Assembly (NCBI GenBank): GCA_025201705.1 | Contig: MU617224.1 | Location: 1 to 18,669 of the forward strand | Length of the DNA: 18,669 bases | Direction: 5' to 3' | Source: Dissophora ornata | Lineage: Eukaryota > Mortierellomycota > Mortierellomycetes > Mortierellales > Mortierellaceae | Shown here: positions 1 through 11,035 of the stretch, piece after piece | Position numbering within the stretch: position 1 is the first letter of the stretch | Layout of the letters: the number at the start of each line of letters is the position of its first letter | The notes under the pieces: model-generated | Database searches by the model: none | Told to the model about the DNA's origin: nothing | Seen by the model: the letters and a program-made list of their open reading frames with translations, nothing else | Program-made: the position numbers and the translations under genes

Positions 1-185
1 GTACTTGACCTGAAAGTCACTTGATTCTTCGTCACAAATACTTCAGCTCTTTGAGGCGAAAAACGAAGGTTTTTTTTAGTGTTCTGGACAGGAGCAAATA
101 AAAAGAAAGTGTGCTGTAAGAGGCCTAAGAGGTCTACACTCTGAACATTACGCAAAATCATGGCGAAGAGAAAATACAACGCAAC

Positions 186-1850
186 TCAGCGGTGTGAATC
201 TTGCAACAATTTTCCGAGATCCAGCGTTCTCTGTGTGCTGCCGTCAGGGCAAATTTGTCTTGGATCCTCTCCCCAGACCCCCCGATGTCCTGTACAATCT
301 CTATACTGGCACGAACGTTGAGTAGGACATCTCGAAAAGGTTTCTGGAACACATAAGGACCTTTAACACCATCTTCCCCTTCACATCTACCGGATACCAG
401 TTGGATCTCTCAGTCATGAATTGCCGAGGGCCACCGACTATCCGTATCCATTGTGAGGTCTATCATACTTTTGGAACGATTTTTCCAGGCGAAGGAAGGC
501 TGCAGAAGTTCGCTCAGCTGTACATACACAATAAAGAACACGCAGCTACTGCCAGTAACCATATCGAAATCATCGCTCGAAGTATCAGAGAAGCTCGACA
601 GGATCGGCGCATCGTGGACGATCTGCAAGAGATGGTGAACTGGAACCCATATGCACAGCAGTGTAAAAGCATCGGAGAGCGTATCCGTGCTGACGAGGCT
701 CCCATTTTTGGCATGAGGATTATTGCGAAGCGCTCCAACGACGCACGGCGTTATAATGCCCCCACGGCAGAAGAAGTCGCTATTCTCCCAGGTGACGGTT
801 CGGACTGTGCTGAAGATCGAGATATCGTCGTTCAGCCACACGACAACAGTTTCAAGAGGGCCTCCATCTACCATCCGTCATATTAATTATCCTATGGCCT
901 ACCCTCTCCTCTCCCCACTGGGCGGTAACGGCTTTAGACTTGGGCTCCACTTGACACGGCGAGACGGACCCATACCGCAGCCATCTCAGGACCGCCTTAC
1001 TATGAAGGACTTCGGTTCGTATCGGCTACAACTTTGAGAAGGTGATGGTAGCGAAATCATCTTTCGCTCCAAGCGTTTATTTATGTAGTTCATTGTCGAC
1101 ATGTATGCCGCGATGGGGATGAACCGGCTGACATGGTGCTATTGGAGCCAGAAAACGATAAGAGCGGGACTGTATCAAGGTGAGATTCAACGTGCTTTTT
1201 TTTTTTTTACGCACACAAAAAAAAAAAAAAAACTTACGGTCGCATAATTGCCCGTCGATGGTGGATATTCAAGATGCAATCCACGAAGCTGATACGAACC
1301 CGTCCACTGTTGGTCGTCGAACTGTATTACCCTCATCCTTCACGTCGGGCCCCTGACACATGGTCCAGTTGTGTCAGGATGTCATGGCGATTATGTGCGC
1401 GACGTCTCCGGATTATTTCATAACCTTTACATGCAATCCGGCTTTGCCAGAGATTTCAGAGGCCCTCTTCCCTGACCAAGTTGCCCATGACCGTCTAGAT
1501 CTACTGCCGCGGGTGTTCAACTTCAAACTCAAAGACCTCATGCGAGACTTGACCGTGAAAGATATCTTCGGAAAAGTTGTCGCGTTTGTGTCCGTAGTAG
1601 AGTTCCAAAAGCGAGGCCTCCCACACGCACACATCTTTCTGGTCCTTGCTCCAGAAGACAAGCCCCGGACGCCCGAGGATATAAATCGCTTCATATCTGC
1701 TGAGATTCCGGATCCTGCTACACATCCGCGGGCTTACGAGACGGTGAAAAGGTGCATGGTCCATCGCATCAGCCGAGGAAATGCTATCCCAAGAAGATAC
1801 GGCGGAGAAGCTCCAGAAGCGAGCAGTTCTACAGCGCCGAGCGGATCTAC
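186..1850 (+). pseudogene. Decayed Helitron Rep/helicase N-terminal region (HUH relic)
   Basis: This is a relic of a rolling-circle Helitron transposase. Family-typical stretches appear in order. A Cys-Cys segment (VCCRQGKF) starts near 233. A piece with RIHCEVYH, KFAQLYI and RRYNAPTAEEVA runs about 362-883. A YPLLSPLGGNGFRLGL piece follows in another frame (about 890-1034), then FIVDMYAAMGMNRL (about 1089-1130). Last is the Rep core YFITFTCNPALPEI, FGKVVAFVSVVEFQKRGLPHAHIFL (about 1414-1644), with the HUH pair His-Ala-His at 1624-1632. It cannot be expressed whole: stops lie in the followed frames at 323, 1035, 1086 and 1354, the frame shifts near 884, and a homopolymer insertion sits at about 1190-1255. 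Similarity fades after about 1760. The second catalytic Tyr region, the helicase domain and the Helitron termini were not found. The family call is firm; the outer limits are approximate. Confidence 0.85.
1196..1232. repeat. T13 / A16 homopolymer inverted repeat
   Basis: A run of 13 T (1196-1208) is followed by an 8-base spacer (acgcacac) and a run of 16 A (1217-1232), so the arms can pair as a hairpin. It lies between two conserved Helitron blocks and is not part of the family sequence, so it arose as an insertion or slippage product after the element decayed. Confidence 0.9.
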
Positions 1851-2753
1851 ACATACACTAACATGCGGGTGGCTGCTAACCATGCCAACCAATGGTTCAT
1901 TGATTCTGGAGTTCAATAGGAGTCAAGATAAACGAAACCTATTCTCCGGATTACTAAGAAAAATTTGTGTGACATTTTATTTGAAAGGGACAATAATTTC
2001 TGTTGCGACAAGAACCGTCTAGTGGTACACGCGTAGAGATATCTCTTGCGAGCTGATAGTATGATACACTTAGACCAAGAGTGATGGGCAAATCGTAACG
2101 CGATGGGGGGCACCGTACCACGACTTTCTAGAATCGCCATCTACCGGCTACAGAGATTGTATCACTTGCGGAAGATCTCGGATGATGGGGTGTTATTCCA
2201 AGAATGATTTCCACAAACCATTAGCATTCCAGCACCAAGTACCAAATGTACACTGGGGGTATGTGCCTTGCCATAGTATACAACTAGACAATCATGTATT
2301 GCAATTACACTAGTGGAATGAGAGAGTGGATATCGATTGTCTTACCAGGTATCCATCCATATGGAGAACGCCACAGACAGAGAGTGAAAGACATGCAAGA
2401 TGGAAGGAATGGCTGCAGGCATATCGTCAGTCACTGTGCAGAGAGTGCTACCTGTATCCTGTTCGATAGTCCCTGGCTGTCCTTTGCAGGGACCTGCCCT
2501 GAAAATATCCCCCTATCGCGTCGCAGATTATCGCCATGGAGTAACGTTGCTATGGTAATGACGCTGGGTGGACTTCGTCCAAACAACACAAAACGGGACT
2601 GAGAAGGAACATTCTCTTACGTGTGATCCCCATAAGACCGACCATATTTGTGATTCATGCGAGGGAGGTGACCTGGCACCTTCATTCCCTCCACTCCAGG
2701 GACAGTGTGCGGGCTGCGAACAGGAGATGGCGGCAACGGCTGCTTTCGACACA
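1851..2753. other. Gene-free stretch between the Helitron relic and the LPMO
   Basis: No gene is supportable here. Reading frames are short, with no family resemblance that holds for more than a few residues. The left part probably continues the decayed mobile DNA. The right part, from about 2600, should hold upstream control sequence for the LPMO gene. Confidence 0.6.
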
Positions 2754-2760
2754 TATAAAT
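2754..2760 (+). promoter_or_regulatory. TATA box of the LPMO gene
   Basis: TATAAAT lies 173 bases before the LPMO start codon. A pyrimidine-rich stretch (about 2768-2830) follows, as is common near fungal transcription starts. Confidence 0.55.
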
Positions 2761-2932
2761 ACCTGCAGGGACATCCCTGTTTCTTATTTTCACATCAGCT
2801 CTTCAATCCTCTCTCTCTCGCACCCCTCACAGTCAGCAATCCTGCTTTGAACGACCCTTGCCATCTCTCTTAAAGCCCTCAACCAGACAGACAACCCCCA
2901 CCCCAACCTACTTTCCTACAATCCACACAAAC

Positions 2933-4024
2933 ATGATCTTCAAGAACACTATCATCGCAACCGCCATGGTTTGCTTGTTTGTCATGACCGCCCAGGCCCA
3001 CGTTGGTCTCGCCACACCCTGCGGTCGCTACCAGTATACTGCTGGCTGCCCTGCCCCACCACGTACGTCTACTATTTCCGCGCTCCACTGCCGCAACAAT
3101 GCCCGATCATTTTAAGCATAAACTCACATTGGTTTGACTATCACTCTTCTCACATCACATAGCTGGCCAGTCCATCGACTACAACGTCAACGGGCCTATC
3201 GGAACCCCCGATAACAAGACCTTGCCCATTTGCAAGGTAATAAGCTCAAATTCCCTTGAACCACCTCCATTGTTTCGATGCGTCATATGCTGACTCTATG
3301 GTTGCTCCGTATTTTTTTTGATATACAGCACTTGGTTCCGTATACTCAGCGCACCGTCTACAAGGCCGGTGAGACCATCAACACCGCCTACTCTGTCGGT
3401 GCTTCCCATGGCGGTGGACACTGTCAATGGGCTCTGTCCTATGACGGCGGCAAGACCTGGGTTGTCCTCAAGACCCTGATCCGTGATTGCTTGAAGGGAG
3501 TAGTTTTCGGCCAGGCCTACTCTGTCCCTGTCCAGATCCCTGCGAACGCCCCTTCGGGCAACGCCACCTTCCAGTGGATCTGGAACAATGCTATGGGCAA
3601 CCGTGAGATGTACTCCAACTGCGCCGACATCACGATCAAGGGTGCCAATGGTGGAACGCTCTCTGGCGTTGCACCACTCTATGCCAACTATGGTCCATCT
3701 TCGCTCTATATCCCAGAGTTCTCCAAACCCACCGACCCAGACATGCATGAGGCTTTTGCTAAACGCGCAGCTGTCACCATCACTGTTTCCGGAAATGGCA
3801 AGCCCACTACAACCACCAAGCCCAAGCCCACTACAACCACCAAGCCCAAGTCCACTACCACCGCCAAGCCTAAGTCTACTACTACCACCAAGCCTAAGCC
3901 CAAGACCACCACTACCACCAAGCCTAAGCCCAAGACCACTACCACCCCCAAACCTGGGCATGCTAAGATGACTAAGCATACTACGAAGCACCATGGCAAC
4001 GCCAAGCCCACCACCAAACCCTAA
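2933..4024 (+). CDS. Secreted AA11-like lytic polysaccharide monooxygenase
   Basis: This is a copper enzyme that oxidatively cuts polysaccharides; AA11 members act on chitin. Exons are 2933-3062, 3163-3236 and 3329-4024, with GT-AG introns of 100 and 92 bases, giving 299 aa. Residues 1-22 are a signal peptide ending AQA, so the mature protein starts with His23, the first histidine-brace ligand. The second ligand is His95 in SHGGGHCQ. The block WNNAMGNREMYSNCA carries the probable axial Tyr163 and is typical of AA11. The catalytic domain ends near residue 200. A Lys-Arg at 213-214 could be a Kex2 site. A Thr/Lys/Pro repeat (about 230-281) and a short His/Lys-rich end follow. No carbohydrate-binding module is visible. 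The start is fixed by the signal peptide. AA11 is the best family match by motif; another LPMO family related to AA11 is possible. Confidence 0.88.
3800..3955 (+). repeat. Coding repeat for the Thr/Lys/Pro tail of the LPMO
   Basis: About 52 codons encode an imperfect tandem repeat of the form (T)3-5-[AK]-K-P-K-[PS]. It is probably an O-glycosylated, extended and positively charged tail outside the catalytic domain. Near-identical units make copy-number change by slippage likely. Confidence 0.9.
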
Positions 4025-4886
4025 GCTTGCCTCCAAGTCCGAACACAACCACTATCTATCATTTCCCTTACATAAGCACACGCACGCAAGTCAAAAAGGA
4101 GAAAGAGGAAGAAAAGGACTCTTCTGAGTTGATAGAGAATAACGCCAAGGAACTGGCAAAGAATTGGAGTGTGATGGGCAGCGAGGGAAGGAGGGCGCAG
4201 GCCGCCCTTCCCCCCCCCTTGCCATTCGCGCGTTGTACAATTTTTCTATATTTTTTTTGTCAGCTCTTTGCTCCTTCTGCTCTAGAGAAAACCTGATTTT
4301 TACATATATTCTCCATCATGTCCTTTTCATTAGCTCATCTTCCACTCTCATTCAAAAACCAAGCAACGTAGAAAAATAAAAGCCGTGCCTCCAGGGAACA
4401 GCATGTTCCATGGGAAAGCATCCTTAAAACGTGTGTGTTTATCTCTTTTTTCGGCGCTAAAATAAATCACCAGGAAGAGGCGCGGCCCTTTTTGTGACGC
4501 TTTCTATTTTTTCGAGACGTGGAAGACCGTTTGTGGAGCGCGTGTCGGTTGTATGGCGCGACATGGTGCGATCAAGATTTCATTTGTTTAAGCGAAAATG
4601 GGCCATGCTGCTGCACTGCCTAGAAAAATACACTTTGAAGATAACCGCAGGCCTGAATATTCCAAGATATAATAAAGCCTGATGGGTCTTGATGGAGGAC
4701 GACAGAGAGAGAGAGCGCGCGCGCGCGAATGGACAACAAGAGGGCCTCGAACGAAGACACTGTTGGGTTTGGCTTTTCTTGTGGGAAAAAAACTGACGAC
4801 TCGTTTCCCGCGGAGAGATTCTCGCCCATCCTATCACTGCTTCTCATTCATAATATCAATGCAAACAATGCAAAACCGCCAGCAAG
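4025..4886. other. LPMO 3' region and upstream region of the lactone oxidase gene
   Basis: No gene is supportable. The left part should be the LPMO 3' untranslated region; an AATAAA at 4375-4380 is one candidate poly(A) signal, though it is 351 bases past the stop. The right part holds a GA/CG microsatellite and leads into the CCAAT and TATA elements of the next gene. Confidence 0.55.
4703..4727. repeat. (AG)n followed by (CG)n microsatellite
   Basis: A run of alternating A and G passes directly into alternating C and G (about 12 bases of CG steps). A perfect CG alternation is a classic Z-DNA-prone sequence. It lies about 290-315 bases before the lactone oxidase start codon. Confidence 0.9.
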
Positions 4887-4906
4887 CCAATGGTTCTCTT
4901 ATAAAT
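4887..4906 (+). promoter_or_regulatory. CCAAT box and TATA box of the lactone oxidase gene
   Basis: CCAAT (4887-4891) is followed 8 bases later by TATAAAT (4900-4906), 113 bases before the start codon. A pyrimidine-rich leader follows. The arrangement suggests a TATA-type, possibly regulated promoter. Confidence 0.5.
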
Positions 4907-5018
4907 ACTCTCCTGCCTCCATGCCTCCCTCCCATATTCTTCCTAACCTCGCAACTGCTTTACAACCTTCTTCCTCTTCATACCTTCACACGTTTCTTGC
5001 CACATTTTCACCTCATCC

Positions 5019-6917
5019 ATGACCAACCACGAACCGGAGACAGTAATGGCCCGTGTCGGCACTCCAATGGCAATCCTTGACGGTGTCGGGCTCTCGACTG
5101 ACTCTTTCACCAACTGGGCCCAGAACGTGATGTGCCAGCCTGAAGCAACCTTTTACCCTAATTCGCTCCGAGATCTCCAGGTGATTGTCGGTGAGGCTTC
5201 CAAAGAGAACAAGAAGATTCGTTGCGCGGGCTCGGGTCATTCTTGGTGCACAACTTCGGCCACGGAAGGTTATCTGGCGTTGATGAGAGGCATGGACAAG
5301 ATACATCCACCTAAAAAAACTATTGATGGAGATTGGACGGTCAAGATCGAGATGGGTGTCACGGTTACGGAATTGGACCAATACCTCAGGACCCATAACC
5401 CGCCCTTGGCTTTGCCGTCGAACGTCCTTGTGGATGATGTATGCTTTCCCTTTGTGATGCATGAAACTGCATTTGTGTCCCAGTTGATTCTCGGTATCTG
5501 CATGAGTGCATAAAACAGGTGTGGTGCTAACACCCTGCCTCCCAACCCCATTCTCAACTTCGTCCCTCCGACAACTAGGCTCGCTATGGTGGTATTCTTA
5601 CCATGGGCTGCGTAAGTTCACATTCGTACTTGACAGGCTATTCACACCGTCGAGAATGGATATCGAACTAAACCATATACCTCTGCCTTCTCTCTAATGC
5701 ATAGCATGGTGCTTCTCTTAACGCGAGAACCATGTCCGACTTGATCACCGAGATGGCGATCGTCAACGCCCATGGCGACCTCGTCACTTACTCCGAGGAA
5801 AAGGACCCCGCGGCCTTCTCCGCTGCGTGCCTCAACCTTGGTCTCTTCGGCATCATCTACACTGCTACGCTCAAGGTCGAGGCCATGGATTTCCGTCTCC
5901 GGATGAAGGACGCCTTCCCGACTTTGACCTCTGTCTTCGAAGGCGAGAATGCTGGATTGAGACTGAAGGCCATGGTCACCCACAACGACTCGACCCAAAT
6001 CTTTCACTGGCCCTTCAAGCACTTTATGAAGCAAGATCAGAACGACAGGATGTGGATCAAGGGTTGGGAGAGAACCACGGACGCCGCGGAGGCCCAGGAT
6101 CCGAATCGACCTCCTGAGCTGGATAACCCGTTCTTTTCCAGCTTCCATGTGGGTGAGACGGTCCTCGAGGTTCCCGATGCGCTTCATTTTCATGTTGGAG
6201 CAGGAGATACGACGGTGTTGGATGCAGGTGTCGCGTTCAAGGCGGATGGTGATTTCAAGAATGTCATTCAGAGTCTCAAGGATCTCATTGACGAGGTAAT
6301 TATTCGCACGCACTTTCGTGCACACATACTAAAAAGGCATAGTGAGGTATCCTGCGAACTTTACATTACCTTGTCCTCTTGTTTGACCCTCCTTTTATTT
6401 TAATTTATATTTTTAGAACTGGGCTTTCACAACAAGCATGCCGGAGCGTATGGGTACATTAGTCGAAATGCGCTTCGTCAAGTCGTCGAGCAAGATTATG
6501 TCCCCTGCCTACGACAAGGATCCCGAGGCGATCTTCTGCTTGATCAACGTCATGGCTGTTTCGACCACTCCTGGTTTTGAAGATTTCTCTTTAGGCATTG
6601 TCTCCAACTGGCTCGAGAAGTACAACGCCAAGTACGTGGGTCGTCTTGAGCTTTTTGTGTTTGTTGTCTCTCTCTCTTTCCAACGCAATAATTATTGATA
6701 TCCACCTTGACCGGCTCACCGACTCGTGCCTTTTCCTCCTTCTTCTTGCTATAGACCACATTGGGCCAAGCTGTGGGAGAAAGTCCCCAATGTGATGCAG
6801 TACCTCCGTGAGCAGTATGGAGAGCGCGTCTCGGAATTCAACCGCATCCGCAGGACCCAGGATCCTCATGACATGTTTGTCAACGACACCTGGGCGCCAC
6901 TCTTGCGCGATCTGTAA
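5019..6917 (+). CDS. FAD-linked aldonolactone oxidase (D-arabinono-1,4-lactone oxidase family)
   Basis: This flavoprotein should oxidise a sugar lactone with O2, as yeast ALO1 does in making D-erythroascorbate. Exons are 5019-5438, 5579-5611, 5705-6295, 6417-6631 and 6755-6917, giving 473 aa. The second exon is only 33 bases and encodes ARYGGILTMGC, which joins HGASLN to complete a conserved FAD-domain block. The N-terminal FAD domain holds AGSGHSW, with His74 as the likely covalent FAD site. The C-terminal ALO domain holds P-HWAK (residues 421-425), the HWxK-type motif of the active site, created across the last splice junction. The family end DPxxMFVN is present. At 473 aa it is shorter than yeast ALO1 (about 526), and no membrane segment is obvious. 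A gulonolactone-type or other sugar-lactone oxidase is the main alternative; substrate cannot be read from sequence. Confidence 0.88.
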
Positions 6918-6939
6918 ATGCAAGAGCAAGGAAGGATCA

Positions 6940-6950
6940 GGGGGGGGGGG
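6940..6950 (+). repeat. G11 homopolymer in the 3' untranslated region
   Basis: Eleven consecutive G lie 23 bases after the lactone oxidase stop codon. The length is prone to sequencing or replication slippage. Confidence 0.9.
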
Positions 6951-7123
6951 TTCGATAAGCCGAGCTCAACGTTCCGAAACAGCAAACGGGACGCGTCAAA
7001 GGATGAGCAACTTGACAATATGAAAATATCATGTAGCTGCTTTGTATTTTCTCTCCATCAATATCCTAGGAACTTTGGCTCCACTTTTTATTTCTTCGGC
7101 ATTCCATGCAGAAAAATTAGTTA

Positions 7124-7129
7124 AATAAA
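7124..7129 (+). terminator. Poly(A) signal AATAAA of the lactone oxidase gene
   Basis: A canonical AATAAA lies 207 bases past the stop, in an AT-rich stretch. Confidence 0.45.
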
Positions 7130-7428
7130 CAATGTTATACCTATTCGCATGCAAAATGAGGGTTGATCAATGGCTAACGACAAAGGAGCGCGTATTCCGA
7201 CACGCTGTGCCTTGTGTGGCGACATGCATGCGCGCCGGGTGCGCGTGTTTCGCAGTGTCTCCCAAACCCCAAAATCGCGTTTTGGTGAGCATTGGTGGCA
7301 TGGTGGCGAAATGTGCTTCGTGACTGTGAAACACAGGAGAGTGCGGACAGGAACAAAGGGGGAGAAACGCTGTGCCCAGTTCTGCTTAAGCTCATGCCAT
7401 CGCCCCCTCTTGCTTCTCATTCATTAAC

Positions 7429-8600
<1,172 letters not shown>

Positions 8601-8607
8601 GGACTGA

Positions 8608-8921
8608 TCGAAGACTTCGATCGCCAGACCCGCAGGACAGACAGGACAGGACAAAAGAGATCCCGCTCGTAGCGGATGAATAGACTAATGTCCACCATTG
8701 AACATGAAAGCAGTGCTGCTGACGCGAATAAAACGAACGACGGATGCAGACGAGACTGGTCGCTCCCTTTTTTTTTGGTTTGTCTTCCCCACACTCGCCC
8801 CAGATATGCTGTCACATGGTCGGTGACAATTCAGCCATTGTCCGTCTGCACCGATCACTGCTTCCACATTTCCTTCTTTTTAGAGTTCTGTCCGCGCTTC
8901 GGTCCTGTCTCTCGGCCCCCA
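8608..8921. other. SKP1 3' region and dienoyl-CoA isomerase upstream region
   Basis: No gene is supportable. A short imperfect ACAGG repeat lies at about 8631-8651, and an AATAAA at 8727-8732 fits as the SKP1 poly(A) signal. The rest is pyrimidine-rich upstream sequence of the next gene. Confidence 0.55.
8727..8732 (+). terminator. SKP1: Poly(A) signal AATAAA of SKP1
   Basis: A canonical AATAAA lies about 125 bases after the SKP1 stop. Confidence 0.45.
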
Positions 8922-8927
8922 TATAAC
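8922..8927 (+). promoter_or_regulatory. TATA-like element of the dienoyl-CoA isomerase gene
   Basis: TATAAC lies 103 bases before the start codon. A C/T-rich leader and a good start context (cacaccATG) follow. Confidence 0.4.
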
Positions 8928-9024
8928 ACCCCTCCGCTTCTCATTCCTCTTCCATTCCATTCTTGTTCTCACTCTCATCCGCGTCCCTCACCACACTCGC
9001 ATCCCCACATTTACAGCCCACACC

Positions 9025-10469
9025 ATGCCAGAGTACAACTACGAGACCATCAAGGTCTCCTTCCCCGCTCCCTTCGTCGCCCACGTCGAGCTCAACCGTC
9101 CCAAGAAGATGAACGCTATCAATGACCCCATGTGGACAGAGATCGGCGTTGTCTTTAATACCCTCAGAGACGACCCCGACGTGCGTGCCATCGTTCTCTC
9201 CGGTTCCGGCCGCTGCTTCACCAGTGGTATCGACTGTACGTCTCTCAGCTGCTTGGAGACTGAAGCGATGGAGCAGTGGCGAAATCTTTGATCGCCCTCA
9301 ACATCTTCTCACACTCCCCGTCTATACACTCTCGTTTTGTCATATAGTGTTCTCACTCAACCTCCCCATTGTTGAGAATGATCCCTCTCGAACTGCCTTC
9401 CGGCTTCGCCCCTACATCAGGGTAAAGAGTGAAGGCTAACAGCGGCATATGGAGGCGTATTTCAGTCGTTGGACTCCAGCCGAGATCCCAGCCTAACAGT
9501 TGAACCGATCTTGCATATGTCAAATAGTCCCTGCAAGCCAGCTTGAGTGCAATTGAGCTCTGCGACAAGGCTGTGATCGCTGCCATCCATGGTCCCTGTA
9601 TCGGTGGCGGTATCGATATCTCGAGCGCATGCGATATCCGCTATGCCTCCAAGGATTCTTACTTCTCTGTTAAGGTACACTAGAAATGTCTAAACACTCG
9701 ACATCAGACCGAATGATAGTTTAGCCTTGTTGCGCTGTTACTAACCTGCAATGGTAATGATAACGACTACGATGACGACGATGTTGTAGGAGGTCGATAT
9801 TGGCTTGGCTGCGGATGTTGGAACCCTTCAACGCCTGCCCAAGATTGTTGGCAACATCAGCTGGGTTCGAGAGCTCTGCTTGACCGGCCGCAAGTAAGTG
9901 GGTCCATCGCCATTCAAAACGTCTTTTTCTTGAATATTCTCAAGCACGACTGGCTTGGATATTAATGCACTGTTACGTTTTGCACACAAAAAGTTTTGAC
10001 GCCAACGAGGCGTTGGAGCACGGTTTCATCTCCAAGCTCCTCCCAGACCCCGCCAAGGTCCTGTCCGAGGCCATTGCCACGGCCGTTCTTATTGCCGAAA
10101 AGTCGCCGGTGGCAGCCGTTGGAACCAAGTAAGATTACTTTTAGTTCTTTGTCGTTATTTCAGCTGGTAATTCGCAGCAGCTGCATCGGAGACTGATCAG
10201 CGACGACTGTTCTATGAACAATAGGCATATCTTGAACTACTCTCGCGACCACAGTGTCCAGGAGGGATTGGACTACACAGCTACATGGAACATGGTCATG
10301 TTGACCACGCCTGTATGTTGATATGCGAAGGGTGTTTGACAGAAGAGGCGGCTTACATTCCTGCGCATAGCGCGTCTAACATTTGCTGTGTGTCTTTCTC
10401 CTGTAGGATCTTCCCGAAGCTGCAGCTGCTCAGATGGGGAAGACAAAGGCGACGTTTGCCAAGCTGTAG
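9025..10469 (+). CDS. ECH1: Delta(3,5)-delta(2,4)-dienoyl-CoA isomerase, peroxisomal
   Basis: This crotonase-fold enzyme moves double bonds in dienoyl-CoA so that odd-position unsaturated fatty acids can be beta-oxidised. Exons are 9025-9235, 9348-9421, 9528-9674, 9790-9893, 9994-10128, 10225-10312 and 10407-10469, giving 273 aa with all junctions in phase. The crotonase oxyanion-hole glycines are in HGPCIGGG. The three acidic residues that define this isomerase in rat ECH1 are all present with the same spacing (20 and 8): Asp125 in GGGID, Glu145 in KEVD and Asp153 in LAADVG, followed by [11 protein letters not shown]. The protein ends FAKL; the last three residues, AKL, fit the peroxisomal PTS1 consensus and come from the seventh exon. 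No N-terminal mitochondrial presequence is apparent. An ordinary enoyl-CoA hydratase is unlikely, because of the Asp at 153 and the whole-family match. Confidence 0.93.
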
Positions 10470-10544
10470 AAGGATATCGAAAGAGGAGAAGGTAGACGTA
10501 AAAGCCGACAGATGGCGCCTAGGCTGTGAGAGCCAGGCATTGAA

Positions 10545-10550
10545 AATAAA
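10545..10550 (+). terminator. ECH1: Poly(A) signal AATAAA of the dienoyl-CoA isomerase gene
   Basis: A canonical AATAAA lies 75 bases past the stop. Confidence 0.5.
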
Positions 10551-10917
10551 CGCAGCATGGATATGCTGGATCGAATTGCGTTGTGTAGGCAAGAAAAACG
10601 CGTATCTCGACCGGCTATGTCGCTGCAGCCATGCGGCTGGTGATCCATCCCGATGGGGGGATCACGACAAGATGGTGGCAATAATGTGAAGATGCAGAGC
10701 GGGCAGCAGCGAGGATGGATGGACAGGCATGCCGGTCCCCAGGCAGACAGCCCTCCAGACAGCGACACGATGTCGATCAGGAGTGGTCCGCGGCTGTTCT
10801 CGCGGCTGTCTCTGTGACGTGGCAGGGAATTAGAATTAGATGAGACGAGAAGAGCGATGATGAGAAGTGACCCTTTTTTGAGGTCGCTGGAAATGCTGCG
10901 TTTTTTTCTCATCTGCA

Positions 10918-11035
10918 CATCCCCTCATCGCTGCTTGTTTCTTCCATCTTTCTCCTTCTTGCTTTTTCCTTCTCGCTCCTTCTCGTTCTTTTCTTCTTTC
11001 TTTTCTCTCTCTTCATTCTTTCCTCCCCCCTCTCG
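10918..11035 (+). promoter_or_regulatory. Pyrimidine-rich tract upstream of SEC31
   Basis: Roughly 120 bases are almost entirely C and T on the + strand, made of TTC, TCT and CTT steps. CT tracts of this kind often mark TATA-less start regions of well-expressed fungal genes. It lies about 600-700 bases before the SEC31 start codon. Confidence 0.4.

Larger units (their letters stand above)
6918..7428. other. 3' region of the lactone oxidase gene and SKP1 upstream region
   Basis: No gene is supportable. A run of 11 G lies just after the stop (6940-6950), and an AATAAA at 7124-7129 is a plausible poly(A) signal 207 bases past the stop. The stretch 7170-7428 should hold the SKP1 promoter; no clear TATA box is visible. 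Confidence 0.55.

Noticed and set aside
1860..2150. A short segment (QWFIDSG) resembling a copia-type retropepsin motif next to the Helitron relic
   Set aside because: Only about seven residues match, stops follow at once, and no integrase or reverse transcriptase motif appears downstream.
3800..3955. CRISPR-like array
   Set aside because: The periodic repeat is in-frame coding for a Thr/Lys/Pro tail, with no spacers; the host is a eukaryote.
3296..4048. 250-codon open frame on the - strand across the LPMO exon
   Set aside because: It is the antisense shadow of the Thr/Lys/Pro repeat and catalytic exon; low-complexity Gly/Leu/Arg with no family match.
5642..6325. 227-codon - strand frame opposite the lactone oxidase
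   Set aside because: It is antisense to exon 3, which has clear family conservation on the + strand.
10430..10918. 162-codon - strand frame downstream of the dienoyl-CoA isomerase
   Set aside because: Composition is low-complexity, it overlaps the isomerase last exon, and it resembles no family.
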